The notes below the pieces were generated by a model. It did no database searches. It worked only from the letters and a program-made list of their open reading frames with translations, and was not told where the DNA came from. A DNA stretch of 64,000 bases, taken from the NCBI GenBank assembly GCA_965214525.1, contig OZ243959.1, positions 124,001-188,000 on the forward strand, read 5' to 3'. This stretch comes from Qipengyuania_B sp965214525 (lineage in GTDB: Bacteria > Pseudomonadota > Alphaproteobacteria > Sphingomonadales > Sphingomonadaceae). Positions 1-8,038 of the stretch are shown one piece after another; the first letter of the stretch is position 1, and each line of letters opens with the position of its first letter. The position numbers and the translations under genes were made by a program.

Positions 1-543
1 TCCGATATCGTATTTCGGGGAACATTTTATGTGACGCACATGATCGGCAAGCGCCTGATTGCCGAGCAACGGCGGGGGAACGTGCTGTCGATCCTCGCCA
101 CTTGGGTCTGGAATGGCTCGCCTTTTACCGTACCCTCCGCCATGTCGAAGGCGGGCATCCACGTCATGACGCAGAGCCTGGCGATGGAATGGGGGCGTTA
201 TGGGCTGCGCTTCAACGCTATCGCGCCAGGCGCCTTTCCCACCGAGGGTATGACCGCACGGCTCGATCCCAAAGCCGAGGGCGGCAGCATGAAGGGCGGT
301 GGCGGTAATCCCATGGGACGCGTGGGCCAGATGCACGAGATCGCGAACCTAGCGGTATTCCTCATGGGACCGGGGGCGGAATATGTGAACGGCCAGACCA
401 TCGCTATCGACGGGGCGGGCCACCAGGCGACCGGCGGCAATTTCTGGTCGGCGCTATCGGGCTTGGGTGACGAGCAGTGGGGCGCGATGCGCGAGCAAAT
501 CAAGGCCACCAATAAACGCGACAAGGCAGACCGAAGCGTTTGA
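1..543 (+). CDS. SDR family oxidoreductase, 2,4-dienoyl-CoA reductase type (5' end cut by window)
   Basis: The reading frame is open from base 1 and ends with TGA at 541-543. The first residues, SDIVFRGTFYVTH, already match the middle of an SDR fold, so the start lies outside the window; the GTG at 31 is internal. The segments SAMSKAGI, EWGRYGLRFNAIAPG and VNGQTIAIDG are typical of the C-terminal half of short-chain dehydrogenases. The usual YxxxK tyrosine is a serine (SAMSK), as in the DECR/FadH-like branch, which reduces 2,4-dienoyl-CoA with NADPH. The substrate is not readable from sequence. The neighbouring oxygenase, dehydrogenase and GST genes suggest catabolism of a hydrophobic carbon source (inference). 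Confidence 0.85.
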   Translation, partial: SDIVFRGTFYVTHMIGKRLIAEQRRGNVLSILATWVWNGSPFTVPSAMSKAGIHVMTQSLAMEWGRYGLRFNAIAPGAFPTEGMTARLDPKAEGGSMKGGGGNPMGRVGQMHEIANLAVFLMGPGAEYVNGQTIAIDGAGHQATGGNFWSALSGLGDEQWGAMREQIKATNKRDKADRSV

Positions 544-600
544 TCATAGGCTATTGCTGCGCGCTTCCCATTCGGACGCGCTTGATGTATCATAACTTCT

Positions 601-1443
601 ATGCCCGGACTAGATGTTTCGCCAGTTCCGTTGTGCAACAAAGTAGTGCGTTACCCCTCGGTTCCGGCTGCTCGGGATCTCGGTGGCGACTGGCTGGAAG
701 AGGTCACGATCCGCGGGGTCGGCGACATTCATACCGCGGCCGAAGCCCTTGCCGCGTTGGCTGCCAAACACGGATTTCGCGTTGCCCTATGCGACGACAT
801 CTCGACCAAAGAGCCGATGGTGGATGCAGAGGGAACAGTCCTCAACGCTGATATTTTCGGTTGGCTGGCCGATGGCGAACGGTGGTGGGAAGATACCCGG
901 CTGGCGCTTAGTTCCCCCATTCCGCGCGCTTGCCGCTATGAAAGCGAGCCGTTCTGGATCAATGCGGAAGGCATCCACGGACGCTGGCGCAATGAATATC
1001 TGGATGAAATCGACTTGAGCGATTTCCGCCGCCGCGCTCTCGTCAATGCCGCCATTGTTGTGCCGGTGCACCTTCCCTTCGCGCAGATCTCTGCAAATAG
1101 CTTCACACCGCTAGATCGGGAGCAGACCGATCTGAATGCAGAGTTCGCGCATCTGGGCGACTGGCTGGCGCAAGTCACGCGCCGTTTCATTGCCGGATAC
1201 GTCGCCGCGATGCGGCCGCAGCGGCGTATCCCATCCGATTGCGTCCTGTCCAAGCGCGAAGTGGAGTGCCTGCATTGGGCGGCGATCGGCAAGACCGATC
1301 GCGAGATCGCCATGATCCTGTCGCGCAGTCATGCGACCATCCGCTATCATGTCCACCGTGCAGGCGAGAAGCTGAACAGTGTCAACCGAGCGCAAACCAT
1401 CTTCAAGGCCGGTCAACTCGGCTATTTGGGAGCAAACGCCTAA
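601..1443 (+). CDS. LuxR-type transcriptional regulator
   Basis: This 280-residue protein ends in a clear LuxR/FixJ helix-turn-helix (about residues 213-275): LSKREVECLHWAAIGKTD, then REIAMILSRSHATIRYHVH. The N-terminal 200 residues have the length and hydrophobic pattern of an autoinducer-type ligand domain, but I cannot identify its ligand. No luxI-like gene is in the window, so it may be an orphan receptor or sense a catabolite. The start is the ATG at 601, 57 bases after the SDR stop. Its stop overlaps the stop of the convergent VOC gene by four bases. It may control the oxygenase and dehydrogenase genes to its right (inference from position). Confidence 0.85.
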   Translation: MPGLDVSPVPLCNKVVRYPSVPAARDLGGDWLEEVTIRGVGDIHTAAEALAALAAKHGFRVALCDDISTKEPMVDAEGTVLNADIFGWLADGERWWEDTRLALSSPIPRACRYESEPFWINAEGIHGRWRNEYLDEIDLSDFRRRALVNAAIVVPVHLPFAQISANSFTPLDREQTDLNAEFAHLGDWLAQVTRRFIAGYVAAMRPQRRIPSDCVLSKREVECLHWAAIGKTDREIAMILSRSHATIRYHVHRAGEKLNSVNRAQTIFKAGQLGYLGANA

Positions 1444-2021
1444 CCGAGCCGACGCAGCGGTTCGCGCCCATTCCAGTTTTGGGCGGCCTCGCGCATCGTC
1501 GAAAACATCGCCGCCGTGCCATGCGCAGGCTTGAGGATTTCGATGAGCCCACCAGGGCCGGTCCCGGGGTCGACGTAAAGCACCCCGCCATCGTCACCGA
1601 CTCGGCCTTCCATCTGAATGACCGCACCCACGGCCGCGCAATGGTGGCGCGCAACGGCAAGGTCGTCCGTCAGCACGCACATGTGATGCATCCGGTCTGT
1701 GACTGCATACGAGCCGTTGTAAATGGACGGAGCGTCATCCTCCGCCCGCACCAGTTCGATCTGCATGTCGCCCCAGTAGGCGATGGCGATGGAGAAAACT
1801 ACATCGGTCGGCTCGCCGCGATAGCGCGCATCGGCAAGAGCGATGTTCTCGAACAGGAAGAACGGACCTACGCCCATTGTTTCCGTCCAATGGGCAAGGG
1901 CTGCGTCGGAATCGGCGGGAAGCCACGCGAGTTGCATGACGGGTCCAAGACGGCTTAGCGAAGATTGCACGGTCCGCTCCTCATTAAAGCGATAGCTTAC
2001 GACAGCTTGTGTTTGCGCCAA
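1440..2021 (-). CDS. VOC superfamily protein (glyoxalase/dioxygenase fold)
   Basis: This 193-residue protein contains one vicinal-oxygen-chelate module. It starts near GPVMQLAWLPAD, with a second beta-alpha motif at RMHHMCVLTDDLA. The paired repeats and the IELVRAED / LIEILKP strand ends resemble methylmalonyl-CoA epimerase and glyoxalase_4-type proteins. Members bind a divalent metal and act as isomerases, lyases or extradiol dioxygenases, so the exact reaction cannot be assigned. It runs convergent to the LuxR gene with a four-base stop overlap and diverges from the Rieske oxygenase gene, sharing a short promoter region at about 2022-2185. Confidence 0.8.
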   Translation of the reverse strand: MAQTQAVVSYRFNEERTVQSSLSRLGPVMQLAWLPADSDAALAHWTETMGVGPFFLFENIALADARYRGEPTDVVFSIAIAYWGDMQIELVRAEDDAPSIYNGSYAVTDRMHHMCVLTDDLAVARHHCAAVGAVIQMEGRVGDDGGVLYVDPGTGPGGLIEILKPAHGTAAMFSTMREAAQNWNGREPLRRLG

Positions 2022-2185
2022 TATGTCCGCCTAAAGGAAGCGGATAGTGATGAAGATGACAGGCGCCACGCCACCGCCAGCGATGTTTCTACCGCCGCGC
2101 TGTGGCTCAGCAGCGGTGAAGCAACCCGCAACAGAGGGGCTTGCCCGCTCCTGGCACCCGCACAACCACCCCCAAGGAGGCTCCT

Positions 2186-3571
2186 ATGGCTGACCGTGAT
2201 CCCAAGATCGTAGCGGAGGACCGCTGCCCCGGCATCAGCGTCGACGACATCCTCGATATGGATACAAGGCCCGTGCCCGAAACCATCCGTGAGGACACTT
2301 TCCGGGATCTTGGCGATGCACCGATCACCGCCGACCGCTATACCTCCGACGCATTCTTCCAGGCCGAGCGGCAACGTATGTGGCCCAAGGTCTGGCAATT
2401 CGCCGCGCGGGAAGACGAACTGCCCGAACCGGGCGACCTGGTGGTCTACAAGAACGTCGGCCGTTCCTACCTCATCGTGCGGCAGGAAGACGGCACGATC
2501 CGCGCGTTTCACAATGTCTGCCTGCACCGGGGCCGCCTGCTCAGGCTGGAAAGCGGCAGCGCGGAGGAGCTTGAATGTCCGTTTCACGGCTTTGCCTGGA
2601 ACAATGACGGTTCACTAAAGCGTGTGCCCTGCGCCTGGGACTTTCCGCACCTGAAAGACAAGGACATGAGCCTGCCGGAACTGCGGGTCGGCCGCTGGGC
2701 TGGGTTCGTGTTCGTCACCGAAGCCGCCGATGCACCGCCGCTGGAGGAGTATCTGGCGCCCTTGCCGCGCCTGTTCGAGCGTTGGCGGCTGGAGGAGACC
2801 TTCACTTCCCTGTGGATCGGCAAGGTGGTGCATGCCAACTGGAAGGCCGTGTCCGAGGCGTTCATGGAAGCATGGCATTCGGTCGTCACCCATCCGCAAA
2901 TTCTCCCCTACACCGGTGATGCCAACTCCCGCTACTCGCTGTGGGGCGATCATGTGAACCTTGCCCTGACACCCTTTGGGATGCCCTCGCCGCACTTGGC
3001 GCACGAGGAATGGAGCGCACATGATATCGTGAACGCCTTCAACAAGACTTCGGGGCGCTCGGCCAGCCTGGAGCCTGGCGTGGTTGCGGAAGACAAGACG
3101 GCGCGGCAGATCATGGCGGAGGCGAACCGGGAGAACTTTCTGGAAGCGCTCGGCTACGATTCCAGCGAGGCGGCTGATACGGAGATGCTGGACGCCTTCA
3201 CCTTCAACGTGTTTCCCAATTTTGCGCCGTGGGGCGGGTTCGTCCCCAACATCGTGTATCGCTGGCGACCCTGGCCCGACCAGCATCACACTTTGATGGA
3301 GGTGCGTATCCTGGCCCGCGCGCCGAAGGGCGAGCAATTGCCGCGTGCCTGCGAGATGCGATTGCTGGGCGATGAGGAGCCATGGGCTACTGTAAAAGAA
3401 TGGGGCGCGCTGGGTGAAGTGTTCGATCAGGATATGGGTAATTTGCCCTACGTGCAGGATGGGCTGATTGCATCGCCAAACAACACGGTGGAACTCGGTC
3501 GCTATCAGGAAAGCCGCATCCGGCATTTTCATCAGACGATGGACAAGTATTTGAACGAAGAGCTGCCTTAG
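2186..3571 (+). CDS. Rieske non-heme iron ring-hydroxylating oxygenase, alpha subunit
   Basis: The 461-residue product has the 2Fe-2S Rieske motif C112-x-H114...C131-x2-H134 (CLHRG, CPFHG) and the mononuclear iron motif EAWHSVVTH, with H231 and H236 as ligands. The residue bridging the two centres is Glu228 rather than the more usual Asp. A late QDMGNLPYVQD segment probably supplies the carboxylate ligand. The family inserts oxygen into aromatic, terpenoid or quaternary-ammonium substrates using electrons from separate reductase and ferredoxin components, none of which is encoded nearby. I chose the ATG at 2186 because AAGGAGG lies seven bases upstream; an in-frame ATG at 2141 has no such site. 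No beta subunit gene follows. Confidence 0.92.
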   Translation: MADRDPKIVAEDRCPGISVDDILDMDTRPVPETIREDTFRDLGDAPITADRYTSDAFFQAERQRMWPKVWQFAAREDELPEPGDLVVYKNVGRSYLIVRQEDGTIRAFHNVCLHRGRLLRLESGSAEELECPFHGFAWNNDGSLKRVPCAWDFPHLKDKDMSLPELRVGRWAGFVFVTEAADAPPLEEYLAPLPRLFERWRLEETFTSLWIGKVVHANWKAVSEAFMEAWHSVVTHPQILPYTGDANSRYSLWGDHVNLALTPFGMPSPHLAHEEWSAHDIVNAFNKTSGRSASLEPGVVAEDKTARQIMAEANRENFLEALGYDSSEAADTEMLDAFTFNVFPNFAPWGGFVPNIVYRWRPWPDQHHTLMEVRILARAPKGEQLPRACEMRLLGDEEPWATVKEWGALGEVFDQDMGNLPYVQDGLIASPNNTVELGRYQESRIRHFHQTMDKYLNEELP

Positions 3572-3718
3572 CGCAGGATCAAGCCAGAACGGGGCGCCTC
3601 GTTATTATAGAGAGCGAAGCGAAGCAGTAGTCCCGGTGCGTTGTGCTCTCTTGGTCCGGGCTGCCGCGCGGGCTTGCAGCCGCTCATGATGACAATGGGG
3701 ACACGCGGACGTTAACTC

Positions 3719-3949
3719 TTACTCGATCGTGCCGATAAGGTCGCCAACCTTGTAGGTTTCGCCCTCCACGCCGCTCGCACGCAGCGTGCCGCTCGCCTGG
3801 GCTTCGATCTCGGTCGTCGTTTTGTCGGTTTCCACCGTGTAGAGCACGTCGCCTTGCGTCACCTGCTCCCCGTCGGCGAACATCCACTCTGCCAGCACAA
3901 CCTCCGTCGCCGTCATCCCGAGTTTGGGAATACGTATATCCGTGCTCAC
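3719..3949 (-). CDS. Free-standing lipoyl (biotinyl/lipoyl-attachment) domain protein
   Basis: This 76-residue protein is a single lipoyl domain and nothing else. The modification lysine sits in ETDKTTTEIEA, and the flanking IRIPKLGM start and GDLIGTIE end match E2 lipoyl domains. It has no E1/E3-binding region and no acyltransferase domain. Its ATG overlaps the stop of the E1 beta gene (ATGA), so it is the last gene of an SDR-GST-E1alpha-E1beta operon. It probably carries the acyl group made by the adjacent E1 pair, but the acyltransferase would have to be encoded elsewhere or be unnecessary (inference). Confidence 0.9.
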   Translation of the reverse strand: MSTDIRIPKLGMTATEVVLAEWMFADGEQVTQGDVLYTVETDKTTTEIEAQASGTLRASGVEGETYKVGDLIGTIE

Positions 3950-4938
3950 GTGCGCTGCCAGGCCATCGTCATGCGGATAGCATCCGCTATGTCATCCTTG
4001 CCTGGTATCCACGCCTGTTCGAGCGCGCTGACGAAGGGCACGGCGGAAAAGGCGCCACCGATCCGCTGCACCGGTGCCTTCAATTCATTGAACAACTGTT
4101 CCGTGACGCGAGCCGCTATCTCGGCGCCGGTGCCATAGGCGCGCACCGCCTCGTGCAGCACTACCGCGCGACCTGTTTTGCGCACAGAGGCCAGCACCGC
4201 CTGCTCGTCGTAAGGAGCGATGGTGCGTAGGTCGATCACCTCGACGGACACGCCTTCATCTTCCATCGTCTTTGCCACGTCCAACGCATCAAGAACGGTG
4301 CGGCCATAGGTCACGAGCGTCACGTCGCTGCCTTCGCGAACGATTGCCGCCTTGCCGAGCGGGACGCGGTGGTCAGGGCCAGGATCGTCGGATTTCAAGC
4401 CGTAGCACAAGATGTTTTCGATAAAGATTACCGGATCGTTGCAGTCGATGGCCGATCGCAGCAGGCCTTTGGCGTCCGCGGCGTTCGAAGGGGTCACGAT
4501 TTTTAGCCCCGGCACATGCGCGAACCACGCCTCCAGCATGTCGGAATGCTGCCCGCCAAAGCCGACGCCCACGCCGGTGGTGGTGCGGATCACCAGCGGA
4601 ACATTGGTCTGCCCGCCGGACATGAAGCGGATCTTGGCGGCGTGATTGACGATCTGGTCCATCGCTACCGCAACAAAGTTCATAAGCATCAGTTCGGCCA
4701 CCGGCCGCTGCCCGGCAATCGCCGCGCCCACGGCCGCGCCCATGATCGCCGTTTCGCTGATGGGAGTGGCGCGGACCCGGTTCTCCCCATATTTCTCGGT
4801 CAGGCCGGACGTGATCTTGAACACGCCGCCGCCTTGTTTCGCGCTGACATCCTCACCTAGAGTGAAGACATCAGGATCGGCCGCCATCGCTTCGTCGAGC
4901 GCCTGGTTCAGCCCCTCGGTCATCGTGATCTGGCTCAT
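3946..4938 (-). CDS. 2-oxo acid dehydrogenase E1 component, beta subunit (PDH/acetoin dehydrogenase type)
   Basis: The 330-residue protein has the transketolase pyrimidine-binding and C-terminal domains of E1 beta chains: TLGEDVSAKQGG near the N-terminus, ATPISETAIMGAAVGAA, VGFGGQHSDMLEAWFAHVPG, and DLRTIAPYDEQAV in the C-terminal domain. With the alpha chain it forms the thiamine-diphosphate enzyme that decarboxylates a 2-oxo acid or acetoin and passes the acyl group to lipoamide. Its start overlaps the alpha stop and its stop overlaps the lipoyl gene start, four bases each, so the three are translationally coupled. The sequence alone does not separate pyruvate, acetoin and branched-chain substrates. 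Confidence 0.92.
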   Translation of the reverse strand: MSQITMTEGLNQALDEAMAADPDVFTLGEDVSAKQGGGVFKITSGLTEKYGENRVRATPISETAIMGAAVGAAIAGQRPVAELMLMNFVAVAMDQIVNHAAKIRFMSGGQTNVPLVIRTTTGVGVGFGGQHSDMLEAWFAHVPGLKIVTPSNAADAKGLLRSAIDCNDPVIFIENILCYGLKSDDPGPDHRVPLGKAAIVREGSDVTLVTYGRTVLDALDVAKTMEDEGVSVEVIDLRTIAPYDEQAVLASVRKTGRAVVLHEAVRAYGTGAEIAARVTEQLFNELKAPVQRIGGAFSAVPFVSALEQAWIPGKDDIADAIRMTMAWQRT

Positions 4939-5915
4939 GCCGCGATCTCCTCTTCGAATACGTCGCGCCGCAACTCCTCCGGTCCGGGGAAGGGCGCGTC
5001 CAGCGCCTTGGCAACCGCCTGGTCGATCTCCTCGTCGATCTGCGCCGTAATCCGGTCGAGTTCTTCCTCGCTGAACTGGTGATCAAGCATCAGCTGGTGC
5101 AGCTTGGGCATCGGATCGGCCGCCTTCATCTCGGCCAAATGTTCGGGCGGCATATAGGAGAAGTCCGCGCCGAAGAAGTGTCCCATCATCCGGTAGCACA
5201 TCGCCTCCAGCAGGGTCGGCCCCTCGCCGGCACGGGCGCGGTCCACCGCCTCCCTCGCAGCGGCGTACATGGCCAGCGCGTCGTTGCCATCGACCTGGGC
5301 GCCGCGCATCCCATACCCTTCCGCTCGCGCCATGATCGAGGAGCTTGCGGTGTGGTCGGCAAACGCGGTGTGCTCCCCATAGCGGTTGTTCTGGCACAGG
5401 AACACAACCGGCAGTTTGTATAATTGCGCCATGTTCAACGCCTCGTGAAAGGCACCGATATTGGCTGCCCCATCCCCGAAGCTCGCCACCGTGACTCGCC
5501 CGTCGCCCCGGTTCTGCGACGCCATTGCCAGGCCGTTGGCAATTGGAATGCCCGATCCGACCACACCGGTGGTGATCATCACGCCGGTATCCGGGTGAGT
5601 AATGTGCATTGGCCCACCCTTGCCTTTGCAAGTGCCCGTCACCTTGCCGATGCATTCGGCCCAGAACAGTTCAGACGGCAACCCCTTGGCGGTCTGATCG
5701 CCCTGCCCGCGATAGGTGGTCACGAGATAGTCGTCCGGCTCCAGCGCGGCCATCATCGCCGCTGACACGACCTCCTGCCCGCGCACGGGGTAGTACATGA
5801 CCGCAACCTTGCCTGCGGTCAGGAGGGATCGGAATTTCTCGTCCGTTCGGTAGACTTTGGTCGCGCGCGTATAGATGTCGCGCAGCTTGTCGCGGTCGGG
5901 GGCAGTATCGGGCAT
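4935..5915 (-). CDS. 2-oxo acid dehydrogenase E1 component, alpha subunit
   Basis: The 326-residue protein carries the thiamine-diphosphate motif GDGAANIG (residues 147-154) ending in NN (176-177), and the E1 alpha segments TYRGQGDQTAKG, GGPMHITHPD and YRMMGHFFGAD. The length fits PDH-E1alpha and acetoin dehydrogenase alpha chains. It is encoded just upstream of the beta chain with a four-base overlap and 21 bases downstream of the GST gene. It supplies the catalytic cofactor site of a soluble alpha2beta2 complex. The catabolic neighbours suggest a dedicated degradation step rather than the housekeeping pyruvate dehydrogenase (inference). Confidence 0.92.
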   Translation of the reverse strand: MPDTAPDRDKLRDIYTRATKVYRTDEKFRSLLTAGKVAVMYYPVRGQEVVSAAMMAALEPDDYLVTTYRGQGDQTAKGLPSELFWAECIGKVTGTCKGKGGPMHITHPDTGVMITTGVVGSGIPIANGLAMASQNRGDGRVTVASFGDGAANIGAFHEALNMAQLYKLPVVFLCQNNRYGEHTAFADHTASSSIMARAEGYGMRGAQVDGNDALAMYAAAREAVDRARAGEGPTLLEAMCYRMMGHFFGADFSYMPPEHLAEMKAADPMPKLHQLMLDHQFSEEELDRITAQIDEEIDQAVAKALDAPFPGPEELRRDVFEEEIAA

Positions 5916-5936
5916 CAGCGGATCTCCCAGATGAAA

Positions 5937-6590
5937 TTAGACGGCTTCGGCCATGCCGACCTTAGGATCGGCGCTTGCCAGCGCGCTTGGCCGCTCGGCG
6001 ACGCGCGCGAACCAATCGGCCAAGCGGGTGAAACCGTCGGGCAGCGGCTGGCCAACCTGTCGGCCAAAATCGAGGAATGCGAACAGCAGGATGTCGCTCA
6101 GGGTGAAGCGGTCTCCTGCCAGCCAGCGCCGACCGTCCATCCACTCGTCGAACCGCTCCATACCATCGCGCGCGCAAGCCTTGAGCGTATCCGCACCCTC
6201 GGGCACGCAGCGCATCCGGTCGCGAAAGATCGGCAGCCCCTCCGAGCCTCTGAAGGCGATGGTGAGCGGCGTCACCACGTCAGAGTCGATCCGGCGTACG
6301 AGCATCCGCGTCTCTGCGCGCTCTTCAGCAGTTTTACCGATCACGGGCGGATTTGCCTGCCGCTCCTCCAGATATTCGCAAATCGCGATACTCTCCGATA
6401 ATGGCGCGCTGCCATCGATCTCCAGCACCGGAGTTTGTCCGAACGGGTTCATGTCGGTGAAGGGAGGCCGCCGGCTCTCGCCGGCCACTACGTCCACAAA
6501 CCGGCGTTCAAGCAGCATGCCTTTCTCTTCCACGAACATTAGCACCACGCGGGGGTTCGGCCCGACCGATTGGTGGAGGACGAGCGCCAT
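5937..6590 (-). CDS. Glutathione S-transferase
   Basis: The 217-residue protein starts at ATG 6590 (MALVLHQS), where the T of the upstream SDR stop codon is shared (TGATG). Residues 1-80 form a thioredoxin-like domain with the glutathione-site segments MNPFGQTPVLEIDG and LSESIAICEYLEE. The remainder is an all-helical domain with the conserved FTLSDILLFAFLDF helix, comparable to the N-capping motif of GSTs. The length is normal. In bacterial catabolic operons such GSTs open epoxides, cleave ethers or isomerise intermediates with glutathione. Which applies here is unknown. The open frame runs further upstream, but the homology begins at this methionine. Confidence 0.9.
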   Translation of the reverse strand: MALVLHQSVGPNPRVVLMFVEEKGMLLERRFVDVVAGESRRPPFTDMNPFGQTPVLEIDGSAPLSESIAICEYLEERQANPPVIGKTAEERAETRMLVRRIDSDVVTPLTIAFRGSEGLPIFRDRMRCVPEGADTLKACARDGMERFDEWMDGRRWLAGDRFTLSDILLFAFLDFGRQVGQPLPDGFTRLADWFARVAERPSALASADPKVGMAEAV

Positions 6591-7354
6591 CAGAACTGGA
6601 CCCTCTGCGTCAACCCGCCATCCACCACCAGATTGGCTCCGGTCATATAGGGGCAGGCGGGGCTGGCGGTGAACACAATCGCGCGGGCGATCTCGTCCGG
6701 TTCGCCGAACCGCCCCATCGGCAGCTTGGCGAGGGTTCCTTCGTAAAGCGGCGGCATGGCGTCCTTGATCGTTTCCCAATTGCCGCCGGGGTAGTAGATC
6801 GCACCGGGCGAGACGCAGTTCACCCGGATGCCATCGACCGCCAGTGCCTGGGACAACTGCGAGCCATAGGTGATTAGCGCTGCCTTCAGCGCATTGAATG
6901 CTTGGGGGGCGACGAAAGTCTCCAGCGCGGCAGTCGAGGACAGGAACACGATCGAACCGGCGTCTGATTGCTTCAGGGCCGGCGTCAGCGCCTCCACCCC
7001 GATTACCGCGCCCATGATGTCCATGTCGAGTCCGCGCTGCCAGTCTCCGGTCGCCCCTTGCCCGGACGAGGACGCCATGTGAACAAAGATGTCGCAGCCG
7101 CCCAGCCGGTCGACGGCATTCTCCAGCCAGGCACGATAACCATCGTGGTTCCCGGTCATGTCGAACGCTTCGCCATGCACGACGGCATCGCCGCACGCGG
7201 CAATGGCCTCCACCGCGCGGTCCACCTTCGCCTGGTCGCGCGAGAAGAAGGCGACGTCCGCGCCCTCAGCTGCGAACTGCTTGAGCGAGGCAAGGCCCAG
7301 CCCATGCGCGCCGCCATTCATGATCACCTTCTTGCCCGACAGCTTCAGGTCCAT
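6590..7354 (-). CDS. SDR family oxidoreductase with Phe in place of the catalytic Tyr
   Basis: The 254-residue protein is a classical-length SDR: glycine-rich cofactor loop NGGAHGLGLA (about 13-22), SIVFLSSTAAL with the catalytic-serine strand, VNCVSPGAI, and the C-terminal PYMTGANLVVDGG. The active-site motif reads FNALK where YxxxK is expected, so the proton-donating tyrosine is Phe. It may therefore be a poor reductase, use another donor, or catalyse a different step. It heads the operon with GST and the E1 genes, with a strong ribosome site (AGGGAGGAA) before ATG 7354. The substrate is unknown. Confidence 0.88.
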   Translation of the reverse strand: MDLKLSGKKVIMNGGAHGLGLASLKQFAAEGADVAFFSRDQAKVDRAVEAIAACGDAVVHGEAFDMTGNHDGYRAWLENAVDRLGGCDIFVHMASSSGQGATGDWQRGLDMDIMGAVIGVEALTPALKQSDAGSIVFLSSTAALETFVAPQAFNALKAALITYGSQLSQALAVDGIRVNCVSPGAIYYPGGNWETIKDAMPPLYEGTLAKLPMGRFGEPDEIARAIVFTASPACPYMTGANLVVDGGLTQRVQF

Positions 7355-7604
7355 CTTGTTCCTCCCTGTTTCCAGGCTGAAGCTAGGCGATCGGACGGAA
7401 CGGCTGAATGAGCAAAAGTGTCAGTGCGCGGCTTGCGCCAGCCTCGTGGCACTCTGATAATTGGGCTTGCCATTGTTCAGCGCAGCCGGTGGTCGGTCAT
7501 CGCATTATGGCGCGGCACCTTGAACCGGTCAGCCGCTCGCAAACGGCTGAACGTGCGCTTCAGCAACCCTTTGCTGATGCGTTTTGGAGAAGTAGAGCGC
7601 CGCT

Positions 7605-7703
7605 ATGGCGCTTCAATGCTTTTTTAATGAACGCCAAAGCGGCAGCTTTGTCGCGGGGCTTCGTGACAAAGGACTTCAGGATGTCGCCTTCGTGGTCGAC
7701 GGC
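7605..7703 (-). mobile_element. Internal fragment of an IS6-family transposase
   Basis: About 33 codons on the minus strand read AVDHEGDILKSFVTKPRD and continue to IKKALKRH. This closely matches the segment between the first and second catalytic aspartates in the intact IS6-family copy at 43219-43926. The sequence on either side does not continue the homology, so only the middle of an element remains. It abuts an amidohydrolase fragment on its right, and together they mark a deletion or rearrangement scar. No function is expected. Confidence 0.75.
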
Positions 7704-7727
7704 GCGCGATGGGTACTGCCGCATTGC

Positions 7728-8038
7728 GAACGTGGCGGTCAGGGCTGCAAGCTTTTGCAAAGCTGCCAAATACGGTATGTAAGCTCTCCGGTCTCGGTAT
7801 GTTCGACCCCGATTGGACGCCAGCTTCGCTCGCTCCATTCGTCGAGACGGTGCTTGACTGTTTCGGACCGGAGCGGGTCATGTGGGGATCGAACTTTCCA
7901 GTCGACCGCCTGTATCGCGACTATCATGCGCTGTTCACCGTAGTTTGGGATTTGACCCCATCCGCCTGGCGTGAAGCAATATTCGGCGGAACGGCCATCA
8001 GGTTCTACCGCTTGTCAGGCTTGCTTGAAACGCGCTGA
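7728..8038 (+). pseudogene. C-terminal fragment of an amidohydrolase_2 family hydrolase
   Basis: About 100 codons match the C-terminal part of amidohydrolase-2 (fuconolactonase-like) enzymes: FAKLPNTVCKLSGLG, FGPERVMWGSNFPVD and the terminal helix ending IRFYRL. The N-terminal two thirds, including the first metal-binding histidines, are missing and an IS6-family fragment sits immediately upstream. The left boundary is approximate. The stop at 8036-8038 overlaps the 3' end of the convergent LacI gene by 24 bases. The missing half and the lack of a start signal argue that it is not expressed as a functional enzyme. Confidence 0.75.
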
